A stretch of DNA of 64,000 bases from PBB1 sp046154125 (lineage in GTDB: Bacteria > Pseudomonadota > Gammaproteobacteria > Burkholderiales > Burkholderiaceae_C), in assembly GCA_046154125.1 (NCBI GenBank), contig JBJXEJ010000115.1, forward strand, positions 1 to 64,000, written 5' to 3'. The notes under the pieces were generated by a model. The model was not told where the DNA came from, did not search any database, and saw nothing but the letters and a program-made list of their open reading frames with translations. Both the position numbers and the translations under genes were made by a program. The number at the start of each line of letters is the position of its first letter. Position 1 is the first letter of the stretch. Below are positions 1 through 8,307 of this stretch, piece by piece.

Positions 1-170
1 CGACCTCAACGCGCTTGACCCATTCGAGCAGCGTCTGCGGCACGCAGCCGATCTTCGGGGCGATCGATTCGACAGCTGCCCACAGTGAGGGGTACTCCCC
101 TCGATGCTCGTGAACCAGGCGCACCGCTCGCTCGCGGACCTCGGGTGAGAACTTGTTCGACTTCTTCATG
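1..170 (-). CDS. IS3-family transposase OrfA, N-terminal part (partial)
   Basis: The first 56 codons of an IS3-type OrfA are visible, starting at ATG 168-170 behind a GAGAGGATGG Shine-Dalgarno-like stretch. The protein starts MKKSNKFSPEVRERAVRLV, and the later CVPQTLLEWVKR segment is the usual helix-turn-helix of this family, which binds the IS ends. The gene continues past the window edge. OrfB and the programmed frameshift region are not visible, so it is unknown whether the element is active. Confidence 0.85.
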
Positions 171-219
171 GCTCCATCCTCTCAAAGATTGGAGCCTCCT
201 CAAAATCCGGGGCGGTTCA
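1..219 (-). mobile_element. IS3-family insertion sequence, one end (cut by window edge)
   Basis: The terminal bases, read on the minus strand from 219, start TGAACCGCCCCGG, a TG-type inverted-repeat end typical of IS3-family elements. They are followed about 50 bases later by the start of an OrfA-type transposase gene. The rest of the element lies beyond base 1, so the second inverted repeat and the target duplication cannot be seen. The end falls inside a tyrosine integrase reading frame, which it truncates. Confidence 0.8.
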
Positions 220-516
220 GCGACCCGATAAGGCCACCTCCTCGGTTCCAACGATCAAGATTCCTCGGTCAGTGATGCTTGTCACCCGACAGTGATCGAG
301 AGCAGGCAGGGCAACCTCACGGTTAATCGCTTCTATGCGGCGGGCGATCAGTCGGAGGTTGGCCTTACTGTCACTGTCTTCGACCTTGATCTTGATGGTC
401 TTCGACCCGTAATGCGCCCGGAGGTCTTGAGGGACACCCCGTTGGTAGTACGTTGTCTTGCCTCGTGCGAACGAGTACTTGATGGTCACGAGGAGTAGGC
501 CAAAGGACGTTTTCAT
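220..516 (-). pseudogene. Tyrosine recombinase/phage integrase, N-terminal fragment interrupted by an IS
   Basis: About 99 codons remain of what looks like a tyrosine-type integrase N-terminus. The segment FARGKTTYYQRGVPQDLRAH resembles the start of DUF6538-like integrase N-terminal domains. The frame runs into the IS3 end, and its stop codon (217-219) is supplied by the IS terminus. The catalytic R-H-R-Y domain is absent here. ATG at 514-516 is the preferred start; a TTG two codons upstream is possible. It lies just beyond the 3' end of tRNA-Thr, the usual place for the integrase of a tRNA-targeted element, so an integrated island to the left is inferred. Confidence 0.7.
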
Positions 517-520
517 GGGC

Positions 521-542
521 AATTACCACAGTAATTACCACA
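521..542. repeat. Two direct copies of AATTACCACA in front of the integrase start
   Basis: AATTACCACA occurs at 521-530 and again at 533-542, separated by GT, only a few bases upstream of the integrase start. Short direct repeats beside an integrase gene can be arm-type binding sites for the integrase or sites for its own repression. The repeat itself is seen directly; the role is inference. Confidence 0.45.
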
Positions 543-624
543 CTTTCGACGTCTCTCCTCGGACTGATTCTGTCTAATTCGTCAATTTAATCAACGACTT
601 AGAGAGATATTGAGGTGCTAGAAA

Positions 625-700
625 TGGTGCCCCCGGCAGGAATCGAACCCGCGACCTTCGGTTTACAAAACCGCTGCTCTACCAACTGAGCTACAAGGGC
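625..700 (-). tRNA. tRNA-Thr (anticodon TGT)
   Basis: A 76-base cloverleaf with encoded CCA can be folded. The acceptor stem is GCCCTTG against CGGGGGC, the D arm is GCTC/GAGC, the anticodon loop is TTTGTAA (anticodon TGT, reading ACA/ACG threonine codons), and the T loop is TTCGAAT. The 3' end faces the truncated integrase, so this gene is the likely attachment site of an integrative element. Confidence 0.95.
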
Positions 701-744
701 ATTTGAGGAATTTTAGCTTTGCACTTCCGGCACGCGCGCCACTC

Positions 745-1293
745 TCACTTGACCCGTTTCAGCGACGGTCGCCCACCTGCTGGTGGATGATCGGGCGGCG
801 GATCGCCATCAGGCGACACCGGTGCAGCGGGGGCGGCAGCAGGCTCGTCCCCTTCAGCAGCCAGACGCAAGACCATGCCGGCGCGCTCGACTGGTTCAGG
901 AGGCAGTACCCGAGGCCCTGAACCCGGTCCGGCGGGCGCCGCTGCATCAGGCGGCACCGGGAAAGCCATGCCCTGCCCGTTCTCCCGCGCATAGATCGCG
1001 ATCACATGATCGACAGGCACCGAAATGTCGCGCGAGCTGCCGCCGAATCGCGCCTTGAATTCGATGCGCTCATTGCTCAGTTCGAGCGCCGTCGTGGCCT
1101 CGAAACCGACATTCAGGACGATCTCGCCGTTCTTCACGTACTCCATCGGCACCCTGACGTTCGGCCCGACGAAGACCGCGATGTAGGGCGTGAACCCGTT
1201 GTCGGTGCACCACTCATGCAGCGCGCGGATCAGGTACGGGCGCGTCGAAGTCCCGCTGTTGCCGAGCACGGGCGGGGCAGGTGGCAGCGTCAT
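745..1293 (-). CDS. sspB: ClpXP protease specificity-enhancing factor SspB
   Basis: This is the adaptor that tethers ssrA-tagged and other substrates to the ClpXP protease. The conserved STRPYLIRALHEWC start of the folded domain, the VLNVGFEATTALEL strand-turn and the IYARENGQGMAF segment are all present. A Pro/Ala-rich linker leads to the C-terminal tail GGRPSLKRVK, the expected ClpX-binding module. The first 14 residues (MTLPPAPPV...) are longer than usual, so the true start may be the GTG at codon 9. The gene lies 34 bases after sspA, as is common in betaproteobacteria. Confidence 0.92.
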   Translation of the reverse strand: MTLPPAPPVLGNSGTSTRPYLIRALHEWCTDNGFTPYIAVFVGPNVRVPMEYVKNGEIVLNVGFEATTALELSNERIEFKARFGGSSRDISVPVDHVIAIYARENGQGMAFPVPPDAAAPAGPGSGPRVLPPEPVERAGMVLRLAAEGDEPAAAPAAPVSPDGDPPPDHPPAGGRPSLKRVK

Positions 1294-1327
1294 CGACGGC
1301 GATCGAACGAAGGGCGGCCGCGCAAGA

Positions 1328-1939
1328 TCACTTGCGCATGACCTTCTCGGACGGAGTCAGCGCCTCGATGTAAGCCGGACGCGAAAAGATGCGCTCCGCG
1401 TACTTCAGAAGCGGGACCGCATTCTTGGACATGTCGATGCCGTAGTAGTCGAGGCGCCAAAGCAGCGGCGCAATGGCCACGTCGAGCATCGAGAAGTCAT
1501 CACCGAGCATGAACTTGTTCTTCAGGAAGATCGGTGCGAGCTGGGTCAGTCGGTCGCGAATCTGTGCACGGGCCTTCTCCAGTTGCTTGTCAGTCGCCTT
1601 GACCCCGCGCGACTCCAGCAGGTTGACATGTACAAACAGTTCCTTCTCGAAGTTGAGCAGGAACAAACGCACGCGGGCACGAGCAACCGGATCCCCCGGC
1701 ATCAACTGCGGGTGCGGGAAACGCTCGTCGATGTACTCGTTGATGATGTGCGATTCGTACAGGATGAGATCACGTTCGACGAGGATGGGGACCTCGTTAT
1801 ACGGGTTCATCAACGCGATGTCTTCGGGCTTGGCGAACAGATCGACGTCGCGAATCTCGAAGTCCATGCCCTTCTCGAACAGCACAAATCGGCAACGGTG
1901 TGAGTAGGGGCAGGTCGTGCCGGAGTAAAGCACCATCAT
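1328..1939 (-). CDS. sspA: Stringent starvation protein A, glutathione S-transferase fold
   Basis: SspA is an RNA-polymerase-associated stress protein with a GST fold but without normal GST activity. The 203-residue protein has the N-terminal thioredoxin-like motif LYSGTTCPYSHRCRF, the cis-Pro segment NEVPILVERD and the ESHIINEYIDERFPHPQLMP signature of the family. The ATG at 1937-1939 follows GAGGAG at good spacing. It lies 111 bases downstream of petC on the same strand and just upstream of sspB, the conserved betaproteobacterial order petABC-sspA-sspB. Confidence 0.95.
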   Translation of the reverse strand: MMVLYSGTTCPYSHRCRFVLFEKGMDFEIRDVDLFAKPEDIALMNPYNEVPILVERDLILYESHIINEYIDERFPHPQLMPGDPVARARVRLFLLNFEKELFVHVNLLESRGVKATDKQLEKARAQIRDRLTQLAPIFLKNKFMLGDDFSMLDVAIAPLLWRLDYYGIDMSKNAVPLLKYAERIFSRPAYIEALTPSEKVMRK

Positions 1940-2050
1940 GTGGGCGAGCTCCTCAAGGGATCAGAAAAGAAAAACGCAGGGGGCGCCGTTTCGGGCTGAC
2001 CCACTGCGCAGTTGCCCGACATCCACCAGGGACGCCGGGCAGGCGAAGCA

Positions 2051-2821
2051 TCACTTGATATCTTTCCAGAATGCTGCGTTGAGTCGCCAGGCAATCAGCG
2101 TGAACACGGCCAGGAAAAGCAGCACCCAGACGCCGAGTCTGGTGCGTGTGCTCTGTGCCGGCTCGGCCATCCAGTTCAGGTAAGCCACCAGATCACCAAC
2201 CGCCTGATCAAACTCGTGCGGCGTCTTCGTTCCCGGCGTGATCTGTTCGAAACCAGCAAAACGATGGGTCTTCTTGGTTTCGTCGTGCGGATCGGTTTCC
2301 TCGACGAACTTGGCGCTGCGCTGGCCCTGCCACTCCCACAGGATGTGCGGCATCCCGATGTTGGGAAATGCAAGATTGTTCCAGCCAGTGGCCTTCGTCT
2401 CGTCGCGGTAGAAGGTGCGCAGGAAGGTGTAGACGTAATCGGCGCCAGTGCCCTGCCCGGCTGCCGACCGCGAGCGAGTGATCAGGGTCAGATCAGGCGG
2501 GACCGCACCCAACCACTCTTTGGCATTCTTGGGTTCCAGCGACACTTTCATGACATCACCGACCTTCTCGGTCGCGAACATCAGGTTCTTCTTGATCTGG
2601 TCGTCGGTGAGCCCGATGTCGCGCAAGCGGTTGTAGCGCATGTACGCCGCGTTGTGACAGTTGAGGCAGTAGTTGGCGAAGGTGCGCGCACCGCTTTGGA
2701 GCGCAACGACATCCGTCGACTTCTCGACCGGGAACTTGTCCCAGGCAATACCGCCGCTGTTGGCGTGCGCAACAGACAGGCCCGCCACGGAGATCAGCAG
2801 AGTGATGATGAATTTTTTCAT
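2051..2821 (-). CDS. petC: Cytochrome c1 of the cytochrome bc1 complex
   Basis: This is the membrane-anchored c-type cytochrome that takes electrons from the Rieske protein and passes them to soluble cytochrome c. The 256-residue precursor has a cleavable signal peptide ending near AHA-NSGG (residues 18-24), the haem attachment site CLNCH (52-56), and a C-terminal membrane anchor (about residues 230-250) followed by the usual positively charged tail. The axial Met lies in the ANIGMPHILWEW-like region typical of this family. It is 22 bases downstream of petB and completes the petABC operon. Confidence 0.96.
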   Translation of the reverse strand: MKKFIITLLISVAGLSVAHANSGGIAWDKFPVEKSTDVVALQSGARTFANYCLNCHNAAYMRYNRLRDIGLTDDQIKKNLMFATEKVGDVMKVSLEPKNAKEWLGAVPPDLTLITRSRSAAGQGTGADYVYTFLRTFYRDETKATGWNNLAFPNIGMPHILWEWQGQRSAKFVEETDPHDETKKTHRFAGFEQITPGTKTPHEFDQAVGDLVAYLNWMAEPAQSTRTRLGVWVLLFLAVFTLIAWRLNAAFWKDIK

Positions 2822-2843
2822 TTTTTGAAGCCTGCGTCGACCA

Positions 2844-4244
2844 TCAGTGGGCTGCGAATGTCACGCGATCAGGGACGGGTTTGAACTCGCCAAGGCGACT
2901 CCACCATGGCATCAGCAGGAAGAAGCCGAAATAGATCACCGTGCCGATTTGCGAGAGACGTTCGCCGACATGAGAAACCGGCTGGGTGCCGAGATAGCCG
3001 AGCAACAGGAAATTGATGACGAAGAGGCCGTAGACGTACTTGTGCCAATCCGGCCGGTACCGAATCGACTTGGCCAGGCTGTTGTCGAGCCAAGGGAGGA
3101 AGAACAGGATCACGACAGCGCCGCCCATCCCGACGACGCCCCAGAACTTGGCGTCAATCGACAGCATCATGGCCACGACGGCCGCAGCAGCCGCCAGAAC
3201 CACCAGCTTCAGGAAACCGCCCATCTTGACCTTGACGATGGCCAGAGCACCACCGAGCACGACGAAGGCGATCAGCACGTACATCATCTCGGCGGTGATT
3301 GCACGCAGAATGGAATAGTAGGGCGTGAAGTACCAGACCGGAGCGATGTGCAAAGGCGTCTTCAGCGAGTCGGCCGGTATGAAATTGTTGTACTCGAGGA
3401 AGTACCCGCCCAGCTCGGGCGCGAAGAAGATGATCGCCGAGAAGATCAGCAGGAACACACTGACGCCCAGAACATCGTGGACCGTGTAGTACGGATGGAA
3501 AGGTATGCCATCCAGCGGCTTGCCGGCAGCGTTCATCTTGGCCTTGATTTCCACGCCGTCAGGATTGTTCGAGCCCACTTCGTGCAGCGCGATCACGTGC
3601 GCCACGACCAAGCCGAGCAGAACAAGCGGAACGGCAATGACGTGGAAGCTGAAGAACCGGTTCAGCGTCGCATCGCTCACGACGTAGTCACCGCGAATCA
3701 GCAACGACAGGTCCGGGCCGACGAACGGGATCGCAGAGAACAGGTTCACGATCACCTGTGCTCCCCAGTAGCTCATCTGGCCCCAGGGAAGCAGGTAGCC
3801 CATGAAGGCTTCCGCCATCAAGCACAGGAAGATGGCGCAACCGAAGATCCAGACCAGCTCGCGAGGCTTGCGATAGCTGCCGTAGATCATGCCGCGGAAC
3901 ATGTGCATATAGACAACCACGAAGAACGCGCTCGCGCCGGTCGAGTGCATGTATCGCACCAGCCAACCCCAAGGCACGTCCCGCATGATGTACTCGACCG
4001 ATGCGAAGGCGAGCGTCGCATCGGGCTTGTAGTGCATCACCAGGAAAATGCCGGTGACGATCTGGATCACAAGCACCAACAAGGCCAACGAGCCGAAGAA
4101 GTACCAGAAGTTGAAGTTTTTCGGCGCGTAATAGTCGGCTAGGTGCTCGTTGTAGAGCTTGGTTGCCGGGAACCGGTTGTCGACCCACGTCAACAGCTTT
4201 TCAGCTGCGTTGGCGTTGGCGGGTGCTTCCTTGAAGGTGGCCAT
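2844..4244 (-). CDS. petB: Cytochrome b of the cytochrome bc1 complex
   Basis: This is the integral membrane subunit carrying the low- and high-potential b haems and both quinone sites. The 466-residue protein contains the paired haem-ligand histidine regions (RYMHSTGASAFFVVVYMHMF and HVIAVPLVLLGLVVAHVIALH) and the Qo-site motif PVWY (in IAPVWYFTPYYS). Eight or more hydrophobic helices are apparent. The ATG at 4244 has an AGGAG site upstream. It lies between petA (36-base gap) and petC. Confidence 0.97.
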   Translation of the reverse strand: MATFKEAPANANAAEKLLTWVDNRFPATKLYNEHLADYYAPKNFNFWYFFGSLALLVLVIQIVTGIFLVMHYKPDATLAFASVEYIMRDVPWGWLVRYMHSTGASAFFVVVYMHMFRGMIYGSYRKPRELVWIFGCAIFLCLMAEAFMGYLLPWGQMSYWGAQVIVNLFSAIPFVGPDLSLLIRGDYVVSDATLNRFFSFHVIAVPLVLLGLVVAHVIALHEVGSNNPDGVEIKAKMNAAGKPLDGIPFHPYYTVHDVLGVSVFLLIFSAIIFFAPELGGYFLEYNNFIPADSLKTPLHIAPVWYFTPYYSILRAITAEMMYVLIAFVVLGGALAIVKVKMGGFLKLVVLAAAAAVVAMMLSIDAKFWGVVGMGGAVVILFFLPWLDNSLAKSIRYRPDWHKYVYGLFVINFLLLGYLGTQPVSHVGERLSQIGTVIYFGFFLLMPWWSRLGEFKPVPDRVTFAAH

Positions 4245-4280
4245 CGTGTGTTCTCCTGTTGTGCCGTTACTGCAGAGCCA

Positions 4281-4880
4281 TCAGGCTTTCTTGTCTTCGC
4301 CGATCAGCAACCGGGTATCGGAGAGGTACATGTAGGGCGGCACCTCGAGGTTGTCCGGTGCCGGCTTGTTCTTGTAGACACGGCCGGCCAGATCGAAAGT
4401 GGAGCCGTGACACGGGCAGAGGAAGCCGCCCGCCCAGTCGTCGGGCAACGAAGGCTGCGCACCTGGCGTGAACTTGTCCGACGGCGAACACCCGAGGTGG
4501 GTGCAAATACCCACGGCGACCATGATCTCCGGCTTGATGGACCGGTGCTCGTTGCGCGCGTACTCGGGAGTCAACTCGCCGGGCTTTCGAAGGGATTGCG
4601 GGTCGGCGAGTTGCGCATCGACCTTGGGGAGCGCGGCCAGTTGCTCCGGCGTGCGCTTGATGATCCAGACGGGCTTGCCGCGCCATTCGACGGTGAGTTT
4701 TTCTCCCGGCTTCAGCGCGCTGATGTCGACCTCTACCGCAGCACCCGCGGCACGGGCACGTTCCGAAGGCTGAAACGTGCTGACGAAGGGCACGGCCACG
4801 GCCACGCCACCCACAGCGCCCGCGCAACCCGATGCGATCAACCAGGTGCGCTTACCACTGTCCACTTGCTGCTCACTCAT
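4281..4880 (-). CDS. petA: Rieske iron-sulfur subunit of the cytochrome bc1 complex
   Basis: The protein carries the high-potential 2Fe-2S cluster that accepts electrons from ubiquinol at the Qo site. Both cluster motifs are present: CTHLGC (126-131) and CPCH (155-158). The N-terminus (GKRTWLIASG at 9-18, then a hydrophobic helix) fits an uncleaved Tat-type signal anchor, and tatABC is nearby. The start chosen is ATG 4878-4880, preceded by GCGAGG; an upstream in-frame ATG would add eleven residues without family support. It is the first gene of petABC. Confidence 0.96.
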   Translation of the reverse strand: MSEQQVDSGKRTWLIASGCAGAVGGVAVAVPFVSTFQPSERARAAGAAVEVDISALKPGEKLTVEWRGKPVWIIKRTPEQLAALPKVDAQLADPQSLRKPGELTPEYARNEHRSIKPEIMVAVGICTHLGCSPSDKFTPGAQPSLPDDWAGGFLCPCHGSTFDLAGRVYKNKPAPDNLEVPPYMYLSDTRLLIGEDKKA

Positions 4881-4919
4881 AAAACCTCGCGTTTGACGAC
4901 GACTTCCAGACAACCCGAG

Positions 4920-4948
4920 ATTCTAGCGGAGCGATGCGGGCGGAAGGT
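4920..4948 (-). promoter_or_regulatory. Candidate promoter of petABC
   Basis: On the minus strand a TAGAAT -10-like hexamer lies at 4920-4925, about 40 bases ahead of the petA start. The expected -35 position (about 4943-4948) reads ACCTTC, a poor match, so the promoter is weak or helped by an activator. It is proposed only from position and the -10 match. Confidence 0.3.
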
Positions 4949-5017
4949 GCCGCCCCTTGAAGCGCTCTCGGTCCGGAAGCGATCGACGCAGAAGCCGCTC
5001 TGCGGTTGTCTTCGGGA

Positions 5018-5045
5018 TTGACCTGCCTCGTCTATGGGCAATACT
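5018..5045 (+). promoter_or_regulatory. Candidate sigma-70 promoter of mscL
   Basis: TTGACC (5018-5023) and AATACT (5040-5045) are separated by 16 bases and end about 78 bases ahead of the mscL start. The -35 hexamer matches five of six consensus bases and the -10 four of six. Confidence 0.4.
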
Positions 5046-5122
5046 CGGATTCCGACGCTGCGAACGGCCCCATTCCGTTCGAGCCCGGATCTTCAAAACA
5101 ACACCAAACAGGAGTGAGCAAC

Positions 5123-5542
5123 ATGGGTTTTGCTGCAGAGTTCAAAGAGTTTGCCATGAAGGGCAGCGTCGTCGACCTCGCCGTGGGCGTGATCATCGGC
5201 GGAGCATTCGGAAAGATCGTCGATTCGCTCGTGTCGGATGTGATCATGCCGGTGGTCAGCAAGATTTTCGGCGGGCTGGACTTCGCGAACTATTTCATCC
5301 CCTTGTCAGGGCAAGCCGCAACCACGCTGGCAGAAGCCAAGAAGGAAGGCGCCGTCCTGGCCTACGGCAGCTTCTTCACAGTCGCGATCAATTTCGTGAT
5401 CCTGGCGTTCATCATCTTCATGATGGTCAAGGCCGTAAACAGCATGAAGCAGAAGGAGCAGGAGGCGGCCCCCGCTGCTCCGCCGGCTCCACCTGAAGAT
5501 GTCGTGCTGTTGCGGGAAATTCGTGACGCATTGAGGAAGTAA
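5123..5542 (+). CDS. mscL: Large-conductance mechanosensitive channel MscL
   Basis: MscL is the inner-membrane emergency valve that opens under hypo-osmotic membrane tension. The 139-residue protein has the amphipathic N-terminus MGFAAEFKEFAMKGSVVDLA, the first transmembrane helix with the conserved pore-lining glycines (VGVIIGGAFGKIV), a periplasmic loop, the second helix near residues 75-97 and a charged C-terminal helix ending LLREIRDALRK. An AGGAG site lies nine bases before ATG 5123, which is preferred to longer in-frame starts. It stands alone between the petA promoter region and the DUF1631 gene. Confidence 0.97.
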   Translation: MGFAAEFKEFAMKGSVVDLAVGVIIGGAFGKIVDSLVSDVIMPVVSKIFGGLDFANYFIPLSGQAATTLAEAKKEGAVLAYGSFFTVAINFVILAFIIFMMVKAVNSMKQKEQEAAPAAPPAPPEDVVLLREIRDALRK

Positions 5543-5653
5543 GCGACCGCAGACGCGGACCGGGGCTCGTGGCGGGGCTTCGGTGCTGGTTTGGTCCCAT
5601 ACTCTCCATCGCGACCCGGCTCCAACCTCCGGCGGATGTAGCGTTTCCCCGAG

Positions 5654-8254
5654 ATGAACCCCACAGATCAGCGACTGCCTGCCGAGCTGGAAGCAGCGGC
5701 AGACCTTGTCAAGGCAACCGCCCTGACGGTCGCAGAGCGCGTCTGTCAAACCATGGCGGCGCAATCCCAGTCGGCCTCCAAGGCCGTCGACCGCAACACG
5801 ATGTTTGCGGCGCAGCTGGCGTTGCATCGACAGCTGGGCCCGTTTCGACTGAACTTTCGCACCCGACTCGACGCCCGCATGTTGGAAACGCTGGCGCCCC
5901 GCGCCGACTCCAAGCGTGCGGCACACACGGCCGACTGGCAAACGCTCACGCTGGTCGACGACAAGGAAGTCGAGGAGCGCATGCACTCCGATCGACTGGC
6001 ACAGCAGATTGCGCATGCGTGCGAAGTGGAATTACGCGAACTATCCGGCTACATGGGCCGGATCACCGGTTTCGGCACGGCCGACGAGGAGCAGAACCCG
6101 CTGCGACCTTCCATCGTTGGTCAATCCCTGTTTTTCGCCATCGAGGCCGTGACCAACGACCCGACCGAACGCAGCCTGCTTGCGCGGGAATTCGGCGTCG
6201 TCATGGCTCAGGCGATGCCTGCTTGCTATGCCGCAATCGTTGTCGAGCTGCAATCGCGCGGCGTAAGCCCGGTCAGCCTGCAGGTGCGGACGGTGGACGG
6301 ACCCGGCAACGCATTGCCCGGGCTCAACTCCGGCTACGCGAGCCTGGAAGACCTGGCGTCGACCCGTGGGCACGGCTCTGAATTCCACACCTCCTCGCAC
6401 TCGGGACTGGGTTCGCAGCGGTCGACATCCGGCCCGTCGACGTCGGGCTCACGCAGCGGAAGTTCCGGGTACGGGTCGACCGGTTGGCAAGGCACCCGCA
6501 GCGGACGGGTCGACGCCTCGCCCTCTGGCCACGGCACCAGTTCGCGAGGACCGGCCTCGGGATACGGCGGTTCAGCACAGGCCTCCCGAGGCTCAGGCTC
6601 TGCGGCGCAGGACGCTCAGCTGATGACGCTGTTGCGTCGATTGACGCAATTGGGCAACGCCGCGGACATACCCGGCGCGCCGGGCGGATTGCCAGGCGCA
6701 ACGACATCAAACACGATAGCCAGCCGCTTTGCGGCCGAGCCAGGCCTGCGCGGCATCCCCAATCTTCCGTACGCCGACCTGGGCCCGGCGAGCGCCTATG
6801 CCGACGATGCGTCAGCCGGCCTCATGGCAGTGAATCTGATCCGGGCGCACCGCGAAGAACTGATCCAGGCCTCGACCGGCAAGCTCGATCACATGGTGAT
6901 CGACGTCGTCGGCAGCCTCTTCGACCAGATCCTGTCGGACACCCGGGTGCCACCGCAGATGGCTCGCGAAATCGCGCGCCTGCAGTTGCCCGTGCTTCGC
7001 GTGGCGTTGGTCGACGCCACCTTCTTCTCGTCGCGTCGCCACCCGGTGCGCCGCTTCGTCAACCGGATTGCCTCGCTCGCCTGCGCGTTCGACGATTTCG
7101 ACGACGGCCCGGGCAAGGAGTTCGTCGAACGCGTGCGCGATCTCGTGCAGGAGATCGTCGACGGCGATTTCGACCAGGTCGATCTGTACGCCGCGAAACT
7201 GGCAGAGCTGGAATCGTTCATCACGCAGCAGGCCACCGCCGAGGTGAAGGGTCGCGGGGCGATCGCAGTGCTGGAAACCAAGGAAACCGATCTGCGCACG
7301 CAACAGCGCTACCTGATCCAGTTGCAGGGTGCGCTGTCTTCGGTGTCGATGCCCGATTTCCTTCGGACCTTTCTGTGCCAGGTCTGGAGCCAGGCGCTCG
7401 TGCAGGCGGCCCGCAAGCAGGGAGCGGATGGCGAACCGACCAAGCGTTACCGCAACGTCGGACGCGATCTGGTGATGAGCGTGCAGCCCAAGGGATCACC
7501 CGGAATGCGCAAGCGCTTCCTGATGCAACTGCCGACGCTGATGCGCGACCTCAATGAAGGCCTGAAACTGATTGGCTGGCCGGAGGCGGCGCAGAAGGAA
7601 TTCTTTGCCCAGTTGCTGCCGGCGCACGCGGAATCGCTGAAGGTACCGGCGATGACCGAGCTCGACTACAACATGCTGTCCAAGCAGCTCGAGGCGATCT
7701 TCAACAGCGGCGTTCCGGGACAGAGCGATTCCGTGCGCACGGATCCGGGCCTGGCCGTGCCGCTGACGTCGGCCGAGATAGAACAGCGATTCACCCCCGA
7801 GGAAGCCAGGCAGGTGGGCCTGATCGACGAGAAAACCGTCGATTGGGCCGAGCAGGTCGACATCGATCTGAGCAACGAGCCGGCACAGTTGACCGACAGC
7901 CAGCCGCTCAACCTGGGCGTCGACATCAACCTGGATCTGGTCACCGCAGATCCGGCGGAAGCGTCGCACGGTGCGCGTCTGATCGATCATCTGCGCATCG
8001 GCTTTGCATACCAGATGCTGCTGAAGGACCAGTGGCAGAAGGTGCGACTGACCTACATGAGCCCGGGCCGCAGCTTCTTTGTCTTCACGCATGGCCGAAA
8101 TCTGCAGGAGACCATTTCGCTGACGGCACGCATGCTGGCTCGCATGTGCGAGGCCGAGCGCCTGCGCGCCGTGGAAAACAACTATCTGATGGAACGAGCC
8201 ACGTCGAGGGCTCGAAAGCAGCTCGCCGAACTGACCACCCATTCGCGTCAGTGA
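5654..8254 (+). CDS. DUF1631 family protein (function unknown)
   Basis: The 866-residue protein matches the pattern of DUF1631 proteins, widespread in Burkholderiales and related bacteria and of unknown function. Conserved parts include the IDVVGSLFDQILSDTRVPPQM helix near residue 415 and the RRHPVRRFVNRIASL segment near residue 465. An N-terminal helical domain (1-215) is joined to the core by a Ser/Gly-rich linker of about 100 residues (218-318). The C-terminus (about 765-855) looks like a small sensor or PilZ-like fold (LLKDQWQKVRLTYMSPGRSF). No signal peptide or membrane segment is seen. It is a single-gene unit, convergent with pdxA. Confidence 0.75.
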   Translation: MNPTDQRLPAELEAAADLVKATALTVAERVCQTMAAQSQSASKAVDRNTMFAAQLALHRQLGPFRLNFRTRLDARMLETLAPRADSKRAAHTADWQTLTLVDDKEVEERMHSDRLAQQIAHACEVELRELSGYMGRITGFGTADEEQNPLRPSIVGQSLFFAIEAVTNDPTERSLLAREFGVVMAQAMPACYAAIVVELQSRGVSPVSLQVRTVDGPGNALPGLNSGYASLEDLASTRGHGSEFHTSSHSGLGSQRSTSGPSTSGSRSGSSGYGSTGWQGTRSGRVDASPSGHGTSSRGPASGYGGSAQASRGSGSAAQDAQLMTLLRRLTQLGNAADIPGAPGGLPGATTSNTIASRFAAEPGLRGIPNLPYADLGPASAYADDASAGLMAVNLIRAHREELIQASTGKLDHMVIDVVGSLFDQILSDTRVPPQMAREIARLQLPVLRVALVDATFFSSRRHPVRRFVNRIASLACAFDDFDDGPGKEFVERVRDLVQEIVDGDFDQVDLYAAKLAELESFITQQATAEVKGRGAIAVLETKETDLRTQQRYLIQLQGALSSVSMPDFLRTFLCQVWSQALVQAARKQGADGEPTKRYRNVGRDLVMSVQPKGSPGMRKRFLMQLPTLMRDLNEGLKLIGWPEAAQKEFFAQLLPAHAESLKVPAMTELDYNMLSKQLEAIFNSGVPGQSDSVRTDPGLAVPLTSAEIEQRFTPEEARQVGLIDEKTVDWAEQVDIDLSNEPAQLTDSQPLNLGVDINLDLVTADPAEASHGARLIDHLRIGFAYQMLLKDQWQKVRLTYMSPGRSFFVFTHGRNLQETISLTARMLARMCEAERLRAVENNYLMERATSRARKQLAELTTHSRQ

Positions 8255-8307
8255 ACCGCCCGCGCCACTGCTCGGAAAGAGCGGCGACGCGCGCAGTGCC
8301 TCGCGCG

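Noticed and set aside
2847..4142. 431-codon open frame antisense to petB
   Set aside because: It lies wholly opposite a clear cytochrome b gene; the amino-acid make-up is typical of GC-rich antisense frames (His, Arg, Asp, Gln rich) with no domain.
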